Below are positions 10,139-18,336 of a stretch of DNA of 64,000 nucleotides, piece after piece. The stretch is taken from positions 40,797 through 104,796 of the forward strand of contig JAZUOO010000030.1 in assembly GCA_045604705.1 (NCBI GenBank), in the 5' to 3' direction. This DNA comes from SIG622 sp045604705 (GTDB lineage Bacteria; Bacillota; Clostridia; Oscillospirales; CAG-382). Position 1 is the stretch's first letter, and each line of letters begins with the position of its first letter. The position numbers were made by a program, and so were the translations under genes. The notes beneath the pieces are model-generated. The model was not told the DNA's origin, ran no database searches, and saw nothing but the letters and a program-made list of their open reading frames with translations.

Positions 10139-10171
10139 ATTATAAAAACATTTGTGTCGAACACATATTCT
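10139..10171 (-). promoter_or_regulatory. recA promoter region with LexA/SOS-box candidate
   Basis: At 10158-10171 CGAACACATATTCT matches 12 of 14 positions of the Bacillus-type LexA consensus CGAACRNRYGTTYC. On the minus strand TATAAT (10139-10144) lies 14 bases downstream and about 100 bases before the recA start, so a bound repressor would cover the spacer and -35 region. No convincing -35 hexamer is visible. Confidence 0.6.
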
Positions 10172-10265
10172 TGTTTTTCTTTTGCCCTTTTTGCAATTCA
10201 ATTTCGGTGAAAAATGCAAAAATCGGTCATCATACGAGAGAGTACAAAATGGGCACCAAAAAACA

Positions 10266-10311
10266 TAAAAAAAACAAAAAAAGACGGGGCTTTGTTCAAA
10301 AAAAACCCCGT
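10266..10311 (-). terminator. Terminator after murA
   Basis: Minus-strand stem ACGGGG / CCCCGT, extended by T-A pairs, then CTTTTTTTGTTTTTTTT. It lies 17 bases beyond the murA stop and separates murA from recA. The rest of the 290-base gap holds the recA promoter region and nothing else I recognise. Confidence 0.85.
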
Positions 10312-10327
10312 AAAAAACATATTTTCA

Positions 10328-11602
10328 TCAATCCGGAATAAGAATAATTTCAGCACCTACACCTCTGAGCTTTTCCGTGATATTTTCATATCCTCTTTGG
10401 ATATGATGAATATGTGTAATTTCTGTAGTACCTTTTGCACAAAGACCCGCGACGATAACTGCCGCACCGGCACGAAGATCAACTGCTCTGACATGAGCAC
10501 CATTAAGTCCGTCAACACCTTTGAAGGTCGCCTGTTTGCCGCTTTGGTCCACCACAATATCCGCCCCCATAAGCTTCAATTCTTCAACATATCTGAACCT
10601 ATTGTCCCATACGCCCTCACGCATAACGCTCGTACCCTTTGCAATACACATAAGTACACCCATCTGAGGATTCATGTCCGTCGGGAAGCCGGGATAAGGC
10701 AGTGTCTTTACATCAATTCCGCAAAGACGTCCCGTGGATTTTACTCTCACCGCTTCGTCGAATTCCTCTACATCCGCCCCCATTTCAATGAGCTTTGCAG
10801 AAATGGAATCAAGGTGTTTCGGAATTACGTTTGTAATCGTAAGATCCCCGCCTGTTGCCGCCGCTGCTATCATGTATGTTCCCGCTTCTATCATATCGGG
10901 AATGATGGTATAATCGGTACCTCTCAATTTTTCAACACCCTTGATTTTAATGGTATCGGTACCTGCACCGGAAATCATTGCACCGGAAGCATTAAGGAAG
11001 TTTGCAAGGTCAACAATATGAGGCTCTCTCGCTGCATTTTCAATGATCGTAACTCCCTGGGCTCGGGATGCCGCAAGCATTATGTTGATGGTCGCACCGA
11101 CAGAAACAACATCCATATATATGGTATTTCCGACAAGACCACCCTCGCTTTGACAGTCAATATAGCTCTGTTCGCTTTCAATTGTCGTAACGTTCGCACC
11201 CAGTGCACGAAAGCCCTTTATGTGCTGATCTATGGGACGAACTCCAAAATCACAGCCCCCGGGGTATGCCGTATGTGCTTTTCCGAATCGTCCCAGCTCC
11301 GCACCCAGAATATAATAGGAAGCACGCATTTTTCTCACATAATCATAGGGCGAAGAACCGCATACCACATTTTTGGTATTAACCTTATATGTGGTCTTGT
11401 CCATTCTTTCAACCTCGGCACCCATTTTTTTAAGTATAGCAAACCCGTCCGCAACATCACTTATGTCCGGAAGATTTCTTATTATACACTCATCTTCATT
11501 AAGTATTGTAGCAAAAATAATTGCGACTGCAGCGTTTTTCATTCCGCCTACCTCTATCTTGCCGCAAAGCGCTTTACCGCCGTTTACTACAAATCTATCC
11601 AT
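10328..11602 (-). CDS. murA: MurA, UDP-N-acetylglucosamine 1-carboxyvinyltransferase
   Basis: 424 residues. It transfers enolpyruvate from PEP to UDP-GlcNAc, the first committed step of peptidoglycan synthesis. The PEP/UDP-GlcNAc site residues are visible: Lys22-Asn23 in GGMKNAAV, Arg93 in KMRASYY, and the catalytic loop PGGCDFGVRP with Cys117 (equivalent to E. coli Cys115, the fosfomycin target). Because Cys is retained, the protein should be intrinsically fosfomycin-sensitive. Its SD is GAAAGGA with a long spacer before the ATG at 11602. It lies 156 bases downstream of the YycI-like gene on the same strand, so it may share transcription with that pair. Many Firmicutes have two murA paralogues; which one this is cannot be told here. 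Confidence 0.95.
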   Translation of the reverse strand: MDRFVVNGGKALCGKIEVGGMKNAAVAIIFATILNEDECIIRNLPDISDVADGFAILKKMGAEVERMDKTTYKVNTKNVVCGSSPYDYVRKMRASYYILGAELGRFGKAHTAYPGGCDFGVRPIDQHIKGFRALGANVTTIESEQSYIDCQSEGGLVGNTIYMDVVSVGATINIMLAASRAQGVTIIENAAREPHIVDLANFLNASGAMISGAGTDTIKIKGVEKLRGTDYTIIPDMIEAGTYMIAAAATGGDLTITNVIPKHLDSISAKLIEMGADVEEFDEAVRVKSTGRLCGIDVKTLPYPGFPTDMNPQMGVLMCIAKGTSVMREGVWDNRFRYVEELKLMGADIVVDQSGKQATFKGVDGLNGAHVRAVDLRAGAAVIVAGLCAKGTTEITHIHHIQRGYENITEKLRGVGAEIILIPD

Positions 11603-11728
11603 ACTCTGTAATCATTCCTTTCGATACAACGCAGGTTATGCGTCTTCTTGTTATGCCGCAACATTTGATTAAAACATCATCGGTACGGAAATACTTTGGA
11701 TTTAAGCTTCATGTTTTAAAATCATATT

Positions 11729-11748
11729 TTAGGCTTATAATTAGGCTT
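11729..11748. repeat. Octamer direct repeat upstream of murA
   Basis: TTAGGCTT occurs twice with a four-base spacer (period 12) in the gap between the YycI-like gene and murA. Direct repeats about one helical turn apart are typical of response-regulator sites, but no regulator is identified. Confidence 0.35.
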
Positions 11749-11758
11749 CAAAGAGAAC

Positions 11759-12721
11759 CTAGTCGACAACGGAAACATTCTCTCCTGTCACAGCATCTAT
11801 CGAGGCAATTATCCGTTCTCCGTTTTCATCGGTATATTCTATAACCCACGCGGGTATAACATAATATTCTTCGTAATTGTAGCGAAAAGACTTATACACC
11901 ATGTTTATGTCCTTCACATCTGTTTGACTCACCGTGACCCTGTTTCCGTTCTCGCGTATATAGTCAGAAAGGATATACATTGCATCAATGCTGTCTATGA
12001 TCTTTGCATTGTATTTTTTTTGCGGCGATCTTTCCGTAATCCTACCGTTACAGCATACAATCCTTCCTTTTTTGACAAAGATATTCAGATAATAGTCAGG
12101 GGCCTGCGTATCCGAAAGCTCGCCGATGAAGTATACTATCTTTCCGCCATTATAGTCCGAGGCACCTTTAAACACAAATTTCATATTATAATTCTTCAGT
12201 GCCGTTTCAATAAAACTCTGTGACACCGAATACTCTTCGCCTCTGTCCATATCCAGCTTCTTAAGGTATGCCGATTCGGAAATCTTCACAATATCCTTAT
12301 AGTCAACCTCATTCTCATAATAACATTCAAATTCAAAATTATCATTAAGCGAAAAGCTCCCCAGAATAATTCCGTTACTGTCCTTAATGCTCACGCTGAA
12401 CCCATCCGGAGTTTTCACATATGCGGAACTCTCGGCGAATACTCCAAAAAACTTTTCCGTGAGATTTTTGTATGTTTCGGGAATCTTGTTTTCCTCTGTG
12501 CTGCTTTTCGCACTGTATACGGGAAGATCGTAAAGCCTTCTGGCATCCTTATCAAACTCCGCATTAATCCCGTTTTTTGCAAGATTTTTCTCTGCAAGTG
12601 CCGCTTCTTCTTCGGAAATATAGTTTTTCTCCGTCACAAGTCTTGTGCAAAGAACAAAGAAAATCACATTCACTACAAAGAGACACACACATATAAGAAG
12701 TTTAACCTTAGAAAAATTCAT
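11759..12721 (-). CDS. YycI-like membrane-anchored protein
   Basis: 320 residues with one N-terminal transmembrane segment (about residues 7-27) starting MNFSKVKLLICVCLFVVN, close to the typical YycI opening. The remainder is predicted to be extracytoplasmic, with PepSY-like alpha/beta segments (DAVTGENVSV at the C-terminus). In low-GC Gram-positives YycH and YycI tune the WalK sensor kinase of the essential WalKR cell-wall system. The ATG overlaps the stop of the upstream YycH-like gene by four bases (ATGA). No walRK genes lie in the window, so the functional link is inferred from family and from the neighbouring murA. Confidence 0.7.
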   Translation of the reverse strand: MNFSKVKLLICVCLFVVNVIFFVLCTRLVTEKNYISEEEAALAEKNLAKNGINAEFDKDARRLYDLPVYSAKSSTEENKIPETYKNLTEKFFGVFAESSAYVKTPDGFSVSIKDSNGIILGSFSLNDNFEFECYYENEVDYKDIVKISESAYLKKLDMDRGEEYSVSQSFIETALKNYNMKFVFKGASDYNGGKIVYFIGELSDTQAPDYYLNIFVKKGRIVCCNGRITERSPQKKYNAKIIDSIDAMYILSDYIRENGNRVTVSQTDVKDINMVYKSFRYNYEEYYVIPAWVIEYTDENGERIIASIDAVTGENVSVVD

Positions 12722-14133
12722 TCCTGCAGCCCTCCGTCCCCGGTGTCATATTCCACCGTCCAGCGCATGAGTGCTCGGCTACTGTCCTGCGGATCATCCC
12801 CAAAAGTATATTCGGGACCGAAATACAGCACAGTGCCATTATTTCTTTCCATAAGCACATATGCCGTTTTCTGGGGAATATCCGTTACAGCCTCCTGGTC
12901 AAACACCAAAACTTCAATTTTTCCCTTGGCATAAATCAAGCTGTCACGAGAAAATCTCAGCTCCAGTGCATACTCCCCTTCTTCTTCAACGGGAACTCCG
13001 TTGACGGTATAGCTGTAGTAAAATCTGCACTCTCCGTCATTATAGACAATATCCTCAAGGGACAAACGCCCGCAGCAGCCCGAAAGCTTTTCATTCAGAG
13101 AAACAGCTATTTCCTGTGCTGCACCAGCATATTCAAAAAATCCGTAACCGGAATCGGCACCTATGCTCAGAAAAGCTCCGAGATTTCCTCCCTGCGCCTC
13201 CGGAATGAACACAAATCCACCGTTCTGAGTTATTTCAAAGCTTGTGGTATCTTCAACGCATATCATTGCACCGTCGGAATTTCTTTTGTAAAACCTTGTA
13301 TTGTCCTCATTCATTCCGAAAATACTTACAAAATCACGAAGATCCGCACCCTCTGCATCAATGTCAAAACGCTCTGAAAAAGGAGTTCTCAAAACAGTAT
13401 TATATTTCAACGAATACTTAAAGGCGGGAAAATAGCAGTTTTTATCCGCAGAAACATTGTCCTCTGCCAGGACAAACTCAAATTCATCTTTTTCGGTATT
13501 ATTATATGACTCAAGATATTCTTTGTTGAAAGGTATATTCTTTGACGGATATATCTTAAGCACATTTCCGTCATTGTCAACCGCCGTTATGCTTGCCTCA
13601 CCCGATGCCCCGCTGATAAGGAACATATCCTTCACCGCAAACCCGGGGTTCTCCGGAATTTCAGTGTATGTATCCGACATAAGCTGACATAGCACAGAAA
13701 ACTCCACTCCGTTATTTAGCTTAACATAATAGCAGTTTTTTGTACCATTATACAGATTTTCAAGATACTCATACTTTTTTTGAGTATCCGAATAAACCAC
13801 CTTTTTTGCAGTTCCTCCCGGTGCATTTTCAAGAACTCTTGCAAAGTTCCTGAAGATTTCATATGCAAGTGCGTCGTTATAGGTTCCGCCATACATTCCG
13901 TTTTCGGATATAACTCCCGCAAAATAAGGCGTTACAAGCGACTTGACCGTTTCGTTCAGATCAAGCTTTCCTTCGGTAAGAAGCTGCACCTCACTCTCCG
14001 GAAACTCGGGCAAAGAGCCATCACCCTTATTCTGTGCAAGGCTTATATACCACACACACTGAACAAGCATTGCAAAAAGCAGCAACACCATCAGTAAGTT
14101 TTCAACTATTGATACAACCGTCTTTTTGCTCAT
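12718..14133 (-). CDS. YycH-like membrane-anchored protein
   Basis: 471 residues from the ATG at 14133. One N-terminal transmembrane helix (about residues 10-32, LLMVLLLFAMLVQCVWYISLAQ) is followed by a large extracytoplasmic part of mixed alpha/beta character with no clear enzymatic motif. Size, topology and the four-base overlap with the YycI-like gene suggest a divergent YycH. The sequence alone would not prove it, and 'conserved membrane-anchored protein of unknown function' is the fallback. The start is supported by a purine-rich GGGGGAGA site immediately upstream; an in-frame extension to 14193 has no ribosome-binding site. A strong hairpin precedes the gene. Confidence 0.55.
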   Translation of the reverse strand: MSKKTVVSIVENLLMVLLLFAMLVQCVWYISLAQNKGDGSLPEFPESEVQLLTEGKLDLNETVKSLVTPYFAGVISENGMYGGTYNDALAYEIFRNFARVLENAPGGTAKKVVYSDTQKKYEYLENLYNGTKNCYYVKLNNGVEFSVLCQLMSDTYTEIPENPGFAVKDMFLISGASGEASITAVDNDGNVLKIYPSKNIPFNKEYLESYNNTEKDEFEFVLAEDNVSADKNCYFPAFKYSLKYNTVLRTPFSERFDIDAEGADLRDFVSIFGMNEDNTRFYKRNSDGAMICVEDTTSFEITQNGGFVFIPEAQGGNLGAFLSIGADSGYGFFEYAGAAQEIAVSLNEKLSGCCGRLSLEDIVYNDGECRFYYSYTVNGVPVEEEGEYALELRFSRDSLIYAKGKIEVLVFDQEAVTDIPQKTAYVLMERNNGTVLYFGPEYTFGDDPQDSSRALMRWTVEYDTGDGGLQE

Positions 14134-14148
14134 ACTCTCCCCCGTTTT

Positions 14149-14187
14149 GCCGTGCGGGACTCCATACTTCAGGGAATCCCGTCGGCA
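14149..14187 (-). other. Hairpin in the leader of the YycH-like gene
   Basis: On the minus strand TGCCG and CGGGA pair with TCCCG and CGGCA across a small internal loop, giving about ten base pairs just upstream of the ribosome-binding site. No U-tract follows, so this is not a standard terminator. It could affect read-through from rbfA or translation. Confidence 0.45.
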
Positions 14188-14231
14188 GATCAATTTTTCT
14201 GAAAGTCACACTTAAAAACTGTTATGACCCA

Positions 14232-14576
14232 TTATTTCAAATCCTCCAGAAGCTTTGCGATATGTGCTCCGTGCTCAATCGAGTCATCGTATACAAAGCA
14301 AAGCTCCGGTGTCGCACGAAGATTCAGGCGTTGTGCAAGCTCACGTCTGATATACCCCTGTGCACTTTTAAGTCCCTTTTTGACCTCATCCTTGCCCTCT
14401 CCCAGCACGCTGTAGTGAACAGTAGCGTTTCTGAGATCCTGTGCAGTGTCAACTCTCAGTATACTTATAAAGCTTCCCGAAACTCTCGGATCCTTGACGG
14501 ACCTTAAAATCTCTGTCAGCTCACGACTGAGTTCTTCGTTGACTCGCCCTGTATGATAATTGTTTTTCTTAGGCAT
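14232..14576 (-). CDS. rbfA: RbfA, 30S ribosome-binding factor
   Basis: 114 residues, normal length. RbfA is a KH-like fold protein needed for late 16S rRNA maturation and cold adaptation. Recognisable opening RVNEELSRELTEILRSVKDPRV and the segment ATVHYSVLG. It is the last gene of the rimP-nusA-ylxR-ylxQ-infB-rbfA operon, 37 bases after infB. Unlike many Firmicutes, the usual nrnA/truB/ribF genes do not follow; the YycH/YycI-like pair does. Confidence 0.93.
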   Translation of the reverse strand: MPKKNNYHTGRVNEELSRELTEILRSVKDPRVSGSFISILRVDTAQDLRNATVHYSVLGEGKDEVKKGLKSAQGYIRRELAQRLNLRATPELCFVYDDSIEHGAHIAKLLEDLK

Positions 14577-14613
14577 TCCTTTGAATTCCTTTCATCGGAT
14601 ATATTTCCGAATT

Positions 14614-17589
14614 TTAAGCATTCGCACCCTTTACGGATTCAAGCTTACGCTCAACCTCTTCCATAATAAAGGCTTCGAGAACGTCGCCCTCCTTAATATC
14701 GTTAAATCTTTCAAGTCCGATACCACATTCGTAGCCCTGAGCCACTTCCTTTGCGTCATCCTTGAATCTCTTAAGAGAGGAGATCTTATCCTCAAATATA
14801 ACGATACCGTCACGGACAACTCTGATTTCTGCATTTCTTGCGACCTTACCGTCGGTAATGTAAGAACCTGCGATAGTGCCGACGCCGGGAACGTGGATTG
14901 TCTGGCGAACCTCTGCATGACCGAGTACAACTTCCTTGAATTCGGGAGCAAGCATACCGGAAAGAGCTGCCTTAACTTCCTCGATAATGTCATAGATAAC
15001 TCTGTAGGTTCTGACATCTACGCCGCTGCGCTCTGCTATATCTATGGCGTTCTTATCGGGACGAACGTTAAAGCCCACGATAATTGCATTGGAAGCATCC
15101 GCAAGCATAACATCGCTCTCGTTGATACCGCCGACTGCGGAATGGATAACACGAACCTTGACCTCCTCGTTGGAAAGCTTTTCAAGGCTGGATTTAACTG
15201 CTTCCGCAGAGCCCTGAACGTCAGCCTTAACGATAACGGTGAGTTCCTTTGCTCCCTCATTAATCTGGCTGAAGAGGTCTTCGAGAGATACCTTGGAGTT
15301 AGCCTTAAATTCTGCTTCCTTGGCTTCATTCTTTCTCTTTTCAACAAGCTCTCTTGCCATCTTTTCGTCTGCAACGGCTCTGAATTCATCACCCGCATCC
15401 GGAACACCGCCAAGACCTATAATTTCAACGGGAACGGAGGGACCTGCTGTCTTAACTGTTTCGCCTCTGTCATTTGTCATTGCTCTGACTCTGCCTGTTG
15501 CCATACCTGCAATAACAATATCTCCTGTATGGAGTGTACCGTCCTGAACAAGGATTGTAGCAACCGAGCCTCTGCCCTTATCAAGCTTTGCTTCGATTAC
15601 GATACCCTTAGCCGCCTTATCGGGGTTAGCCTTGAGATCCTTCATGTCAGCAACGAGAAGTACCATTTCAAGAAGCTCATCAATACCCTCATGCTTGAGT
15701 GCGGATACGGGAACACAGATTGTATCTCCGCCCCAATCCTCGGGAAGAAGCTCATAGTTTACAAGCTCCTGCTTAACTCTGTCAGGATTTGCGGTGGGTT
15801 TATCCATTTTGTTAATTGCAACAATTACCTGAATTCCCGCAGCCTTTGCGTGGTTTATGGCTTCAACAGTCTGAGGCATGATACCGTCGTCCGCCGCAAC
15901 AACTAGGATAGCAATATCCGTTGCTTGAGCACCTCTTGCTCTCATCGCAGTAAATGCTTCATGACCGGGAGTATCAAGGAATGTGATGTCTCTGTCGTTG
16001 ATATTAACCATGTAAGCACCGATATGCTGTGTGATGCCGCCTGCTTCGCCGCTTGTTACATGGGTATCACGTATTGCGTCAAGAAGTGATGTCTTACCGT
16101 GGTCAACGTGTCCCATTACGCAGACAACAGGGCTTCTTGTCTTTCTCATTTCCTCTGTTTCTTCTTCCTCTGCAAAGAGCTTTTCTTCGAGAGTTACAAT
16201 AACTTCACGTTCGGCAACGATTCCGAGTTCGTCCGCCACAAGATATGCTGTATCAAAATCAACAATCTTATTCGCACCGACGCTTGCCATATCAAGTCCC
16301 ATCATAAGGAGCTTCTTTACGACTTCGCCTGTTGTAATTCTGAGAGTTGCCGCAAGGTCGGAGATCATTATCTCGTCCGGGATTGTAACAGGACCGGTAA
16401 ACTTCTTGGGAGGCTCGGCAGGCATATTATTCATCCTGCCCTTCTTACCCTTATCCTTCTTACTGTCCTTGCCTCTGAAAGACATTTCGCTCTTACCGTG
16501 GAAATCGTTCCTTCCGTTTTTGCCGTTCTGACCCTTCTGGACATTTTTCTGACCGCCGACATTTGCAGTCTTTTTCTTGGGAGCGTTTTCGTCGTATCCC
16601 GCAACACCCGCAAGATTATCGTATTTTTCATCGTACTTGGAAAGGTCAACCTCGCTTGCGCGAAGATCCACGATTCTGATGTTTCCGTCCTGTGCTTCTG
16701 TGCCAAAGGATTTCTTTTCAACGTTTTCGCTCTTATAGCGACTCTGTGCACGTCCATCCTTGTCGAATACAGGCTTTATGCTGGGCTGACGAACAGACTG
16801 ATTTCCATCCTCGTCCTCCTTGCCCATACCGCCGAAGCCGCCTCTTTTGTCACCTTTACCATTCTGAGATTTTTTAACGCCAAACTTATTGTCGTCAAAC
16901 CCCATACCTCTATCTGTACCGAATCCGCCAAATCTACCCTGAGGTCTGTCACTATAGGGCTTCTTTTCGCCATATGCGGGTCTGTCACCCTGGGGTCTGT
17001 CGCCGTAGGGTCTCTTTTCACCGTATGCGGGTCTGTCACCCTGGGGTCTGTCACCGTAGGGCTTCTTTTCACCGTATGACGGTTTGTCACCATAGGGCTT
17101 TCTCTCCCCGGCAGGTTTATCTCCAAATGTTTTTTTCTCAAAGGGTTTCTTTCCCGCTTCAACTGCAGGCTTAGCCTTTACTTCAACAGCGGGTTCTTGC
17201 TCTGCCTTTTCGGGTTTTACTTCCACTTTAGCTCCGGGATCCGCTTCCTGTACAGGTGTCGTCTTACCCTCATCTGCAACTTCCTTATTTTCTCCCTTAG
17301 CTTCAGCCTTCTTGGCATCTGTCTTCTTAGCCGCCTTTGCAGTCTTTTCATCTGCCTCTTTCTTTGACGCAACCTCAACATCATATGCAAAGAAATCCGC
17401 TTCCGTAGCAGTGCTCTTTTTTGTTATCGCATTGAAAATTATACTGAATTCGGAATCGTCAAGTCCCATGCTGTGGGTCTTTCCCTCTATACCGTTTTCG
17501 GTAAGCATATCGATAAGCTCTTTGTTTTTCAGCTTAAAATCCTTTGCAAGCTGACTGATTTTCATTGTATTATTTGAACTGGTCGCCAT
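14614..17589 (-). CDS. infB: Translation initiation factor IF-2
   Basis: 991 residues. IF-2 is the GTPase that brings initiator tRNA to the 30S subunit. An N-terminal IF2-N motif (MKISQLAKDFKLKNKELIDML) is followed by a long low-complexity linker (about residues 70-390), including near-identical tandem 17-residue units rich in Gly, Asp, Arg, Pro and Tyr. A second IF2-N module precedes the GTPase core: GHVDHGKTSLLD (G1), DTPGHEAF (G3), NKMDKP (G4). The start at 17589 has AAAGGTG at good spacing; an upstream ATG at 17605-17607 overlaps the ylxQ stop and contains that site, so it was not used. The long repetitive linker is this copy's unusual feature. Confidence 0.97.
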   Translation of the reverse strand: MATSSNNTMKISQLAKDFKLKNKELIDMLTENGIEGKTHSMGLDDSEFSIIFNAITKKSTATEADFFAYDVEVASKKEADEKTAKAAKKTDAKKAEAKGENKEVADEGKTTPVQEADPGAKVEVKPEKAEQEPAVEVKAKPAVEAGKKPFEKKTFGDKPAGERKPYGDKPSYGEKKPYGDRPQGDRPAYGEKRPYGDRPQGDRPAYGEKKPYSDRPQGRFGGFGTDRGMGFDDNKFGVKKSQNGKGDKRGGFGGMGKEDEDGNQSVRQPSIKPVFDKDGRAQSRYKSENVEKKSFGTEAQDGNIRIVDLRASEVDLSKYDEKYDNLAGVAGYDENAPKKKTANVGGQKNVQKGQNGKNGRNDFHGKSEMSFRGKDSKKDKGKKGRMNNMPAEPPKKFTGPVTIPDEIMISDLAATLRITTGEVVKKLLMMGLDMASVGANKIVDFDTAYLVADELGIVAEREVIVTLEEKLFAEEEETEEMRKTRSPVVCVMGHVDHGKTSLLDAIRDTHVTSGEAGGITQHIGAYMVNINDRDITFLDTPGHEAFTAMRARGAQATDIAILVVAADDGIMPQTVEAINHAKAAGIQVIVAINKMDKPTANPDRVKQELVNYELLPEDWGGDTICVPVSALKHEGIDELLEMVLLVADMKDLKANPDKAAKGIVIEAKLDKGRGSVATILVQDGTLHTGDIVIAGMATGRVRAMTNDRGETVKTAGPSVPVEIIGLGGVPDAGDEFRAVADEKMARELVEKRKNEAKEAEFKANSKVSLEDLFSQINEGAKELTVIVKADVQGSAEAVKSSLEKLSNEEVKVRVIHSAVGGINESDVMLADASNAIIVGFNVRPDKNAIDIAERSGVDVRTYRVIYDIIEEVKAALSGMLAPEFKEVVLGHAEVRQTIHVPGVGTIAGSYITDGKVARNAEIRVVRDGIVIFEDKISSLKRFKDDAKEVAQGYECGIGLERFNDIKEGDVLEAFIMEEVERKLESVKGANA
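16935..17110. repeat. Tandem 51-bp repeats inside infB
   Basis: The infB linker contains a 17-residue unit (GDRPQGDRPAYGEK plus K/R-P-Y) present twice almost perfectly and in part at both ends. The DNA is nearly identical between copies, so length variation by slippage is plausible. It is an in-frame coding repeat, not a CRISPR array. Confidence 0.8.
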
Positions 17590-17603
17590 AAACAACACAC
17601 CTT

Positions 17604-17981
17604 TCATTTACTTTCGTGTAAAATATTATCTTCGGTAATACCGAGAGCCTTGTATATTATCTTTGCAAATCCCGTATCTGTAACTGAACAAGCCACAACA
17701 AAGGACTTTTTTCCGAGCCTTCTTGCAAGCTCTTCCTTGGTTACGCAAAGATTTATGTAGGGTGAATCGGAATTTCTCAATGCCGCATGGAGCTTTTTCA
17801 ATGAATTATCCGACATATCCGAACAGAGAAGCGTAACAACAGCACCGCCTGTTCTTATTTTTTCTTCGCACATTTCGGCGCCCGTCACAAGCTTTCCTGC
17901 ACGTTTTGCAAGTCCCATAGCTCCAAGAATCTTGTCCTCTACAGCGTACACATCAATGCTTTCTGCAATATTTACGTACAT
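17604..17981 (-). CDS. ylxQ: L7Ae-family RNA-binding protein YlxQ
   Basis: 125 residues. L7Ae/L30e fold segments ILGAMGLAKRAGKLVTGAEMCEEKIRTG and VVTLLCSDMSDNS match YlxQ, a kink-turn RNA-binding protein conserved between nusA and infB in Firmicutes. Its start overlaps the ylxR stop by one base (TAATG). The precise role in vivo is not established. Confidence 0.9.
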   Translation of the reverse strand: MYVNIAESIDVYAVEDKILGAMGLAKRAGKLVTGAEMCEEKIRTGGAVVTLLCSDMSDNSLKKLHAALRNSDSPYINLCVTKEELARRLGKKSFVVACSVTDTGFAKIIYKALGITEDNILHESK

Positions 17982-18250
17982 TAATTTTCACCGCCGTCCA
18001 TCATTCCGGAAAGTTCATCGTATACGGCATCCGACACCTTGACCTCAAGGCTTCGTGAGAGTTTGTCGCCCTTTCTTACTTTTTTGAAGCAATCGGGGTT
18101 TTTACATATATATACGCCTCTGCCGTTTTTCTTTCCTGTGGTATCTACGGAAACATCTCCCTCAGGTGCTCTTACAACTCGCAGAAGCTCCTTTTTCGGA
18201 AATTTTTCTCCGCATCCCATACATTTTCTTTCGGGTATCTTTTTTACCAT
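17981..18250 (-). CDS. ylxR: YlxR (DUF448) RNA-binding protein, also called RnpM
   Basis: 89 residues. Family signature: the CMGCGEKFPKKELLRVVR N-terminus and the GRGVYICKNPDC motif (GRGA/VY). YlxR is reported in Bacillus as a nucleoid-associated regulator and an RNase P modulator. GGAGGG precedes the ATG closely (four bases). It is translationally coupled to ylxQ. Confidence 0.92.
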   Translation of the reverse strand: MVKKIPERKCMGCGEKFPKKELLRVVRAPEGDVSVDTTGKKNGRGVYICKNPDCFKKVRKGDKLSRSLEVKVSDAVYDELSGMMDGGEN

Positions 18251-18336
18251 TGGCCCTCCAAATTACCGTTCAGTATTACAAAGTTTGCCTTTACACAGTA
18301 GTTTTTGTTAATTTATGTTTTTGCAGTCAGCCTGCA

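Noticed and set aside
10214..11611. Long open frame on the plus strand across murA (465 codons)
   Set aside because: It is antisense to a complete, well-supported murA, has no ribosome-binding site and its composition is the mirror of murA codons.
14560..15906. Plus-strand open frame of 448 codons opposite infB
   Set aside because: Antisense shadow of the conserved IF-2 GTPase domains; Cys/Asn-rich with no recognisable motif or start signal.
16935..17110. CRISPR-like regular repeats
   Set aside because: Repeats are in frame within infB, lack unique spacers, and encode a low-complexity protein linker.
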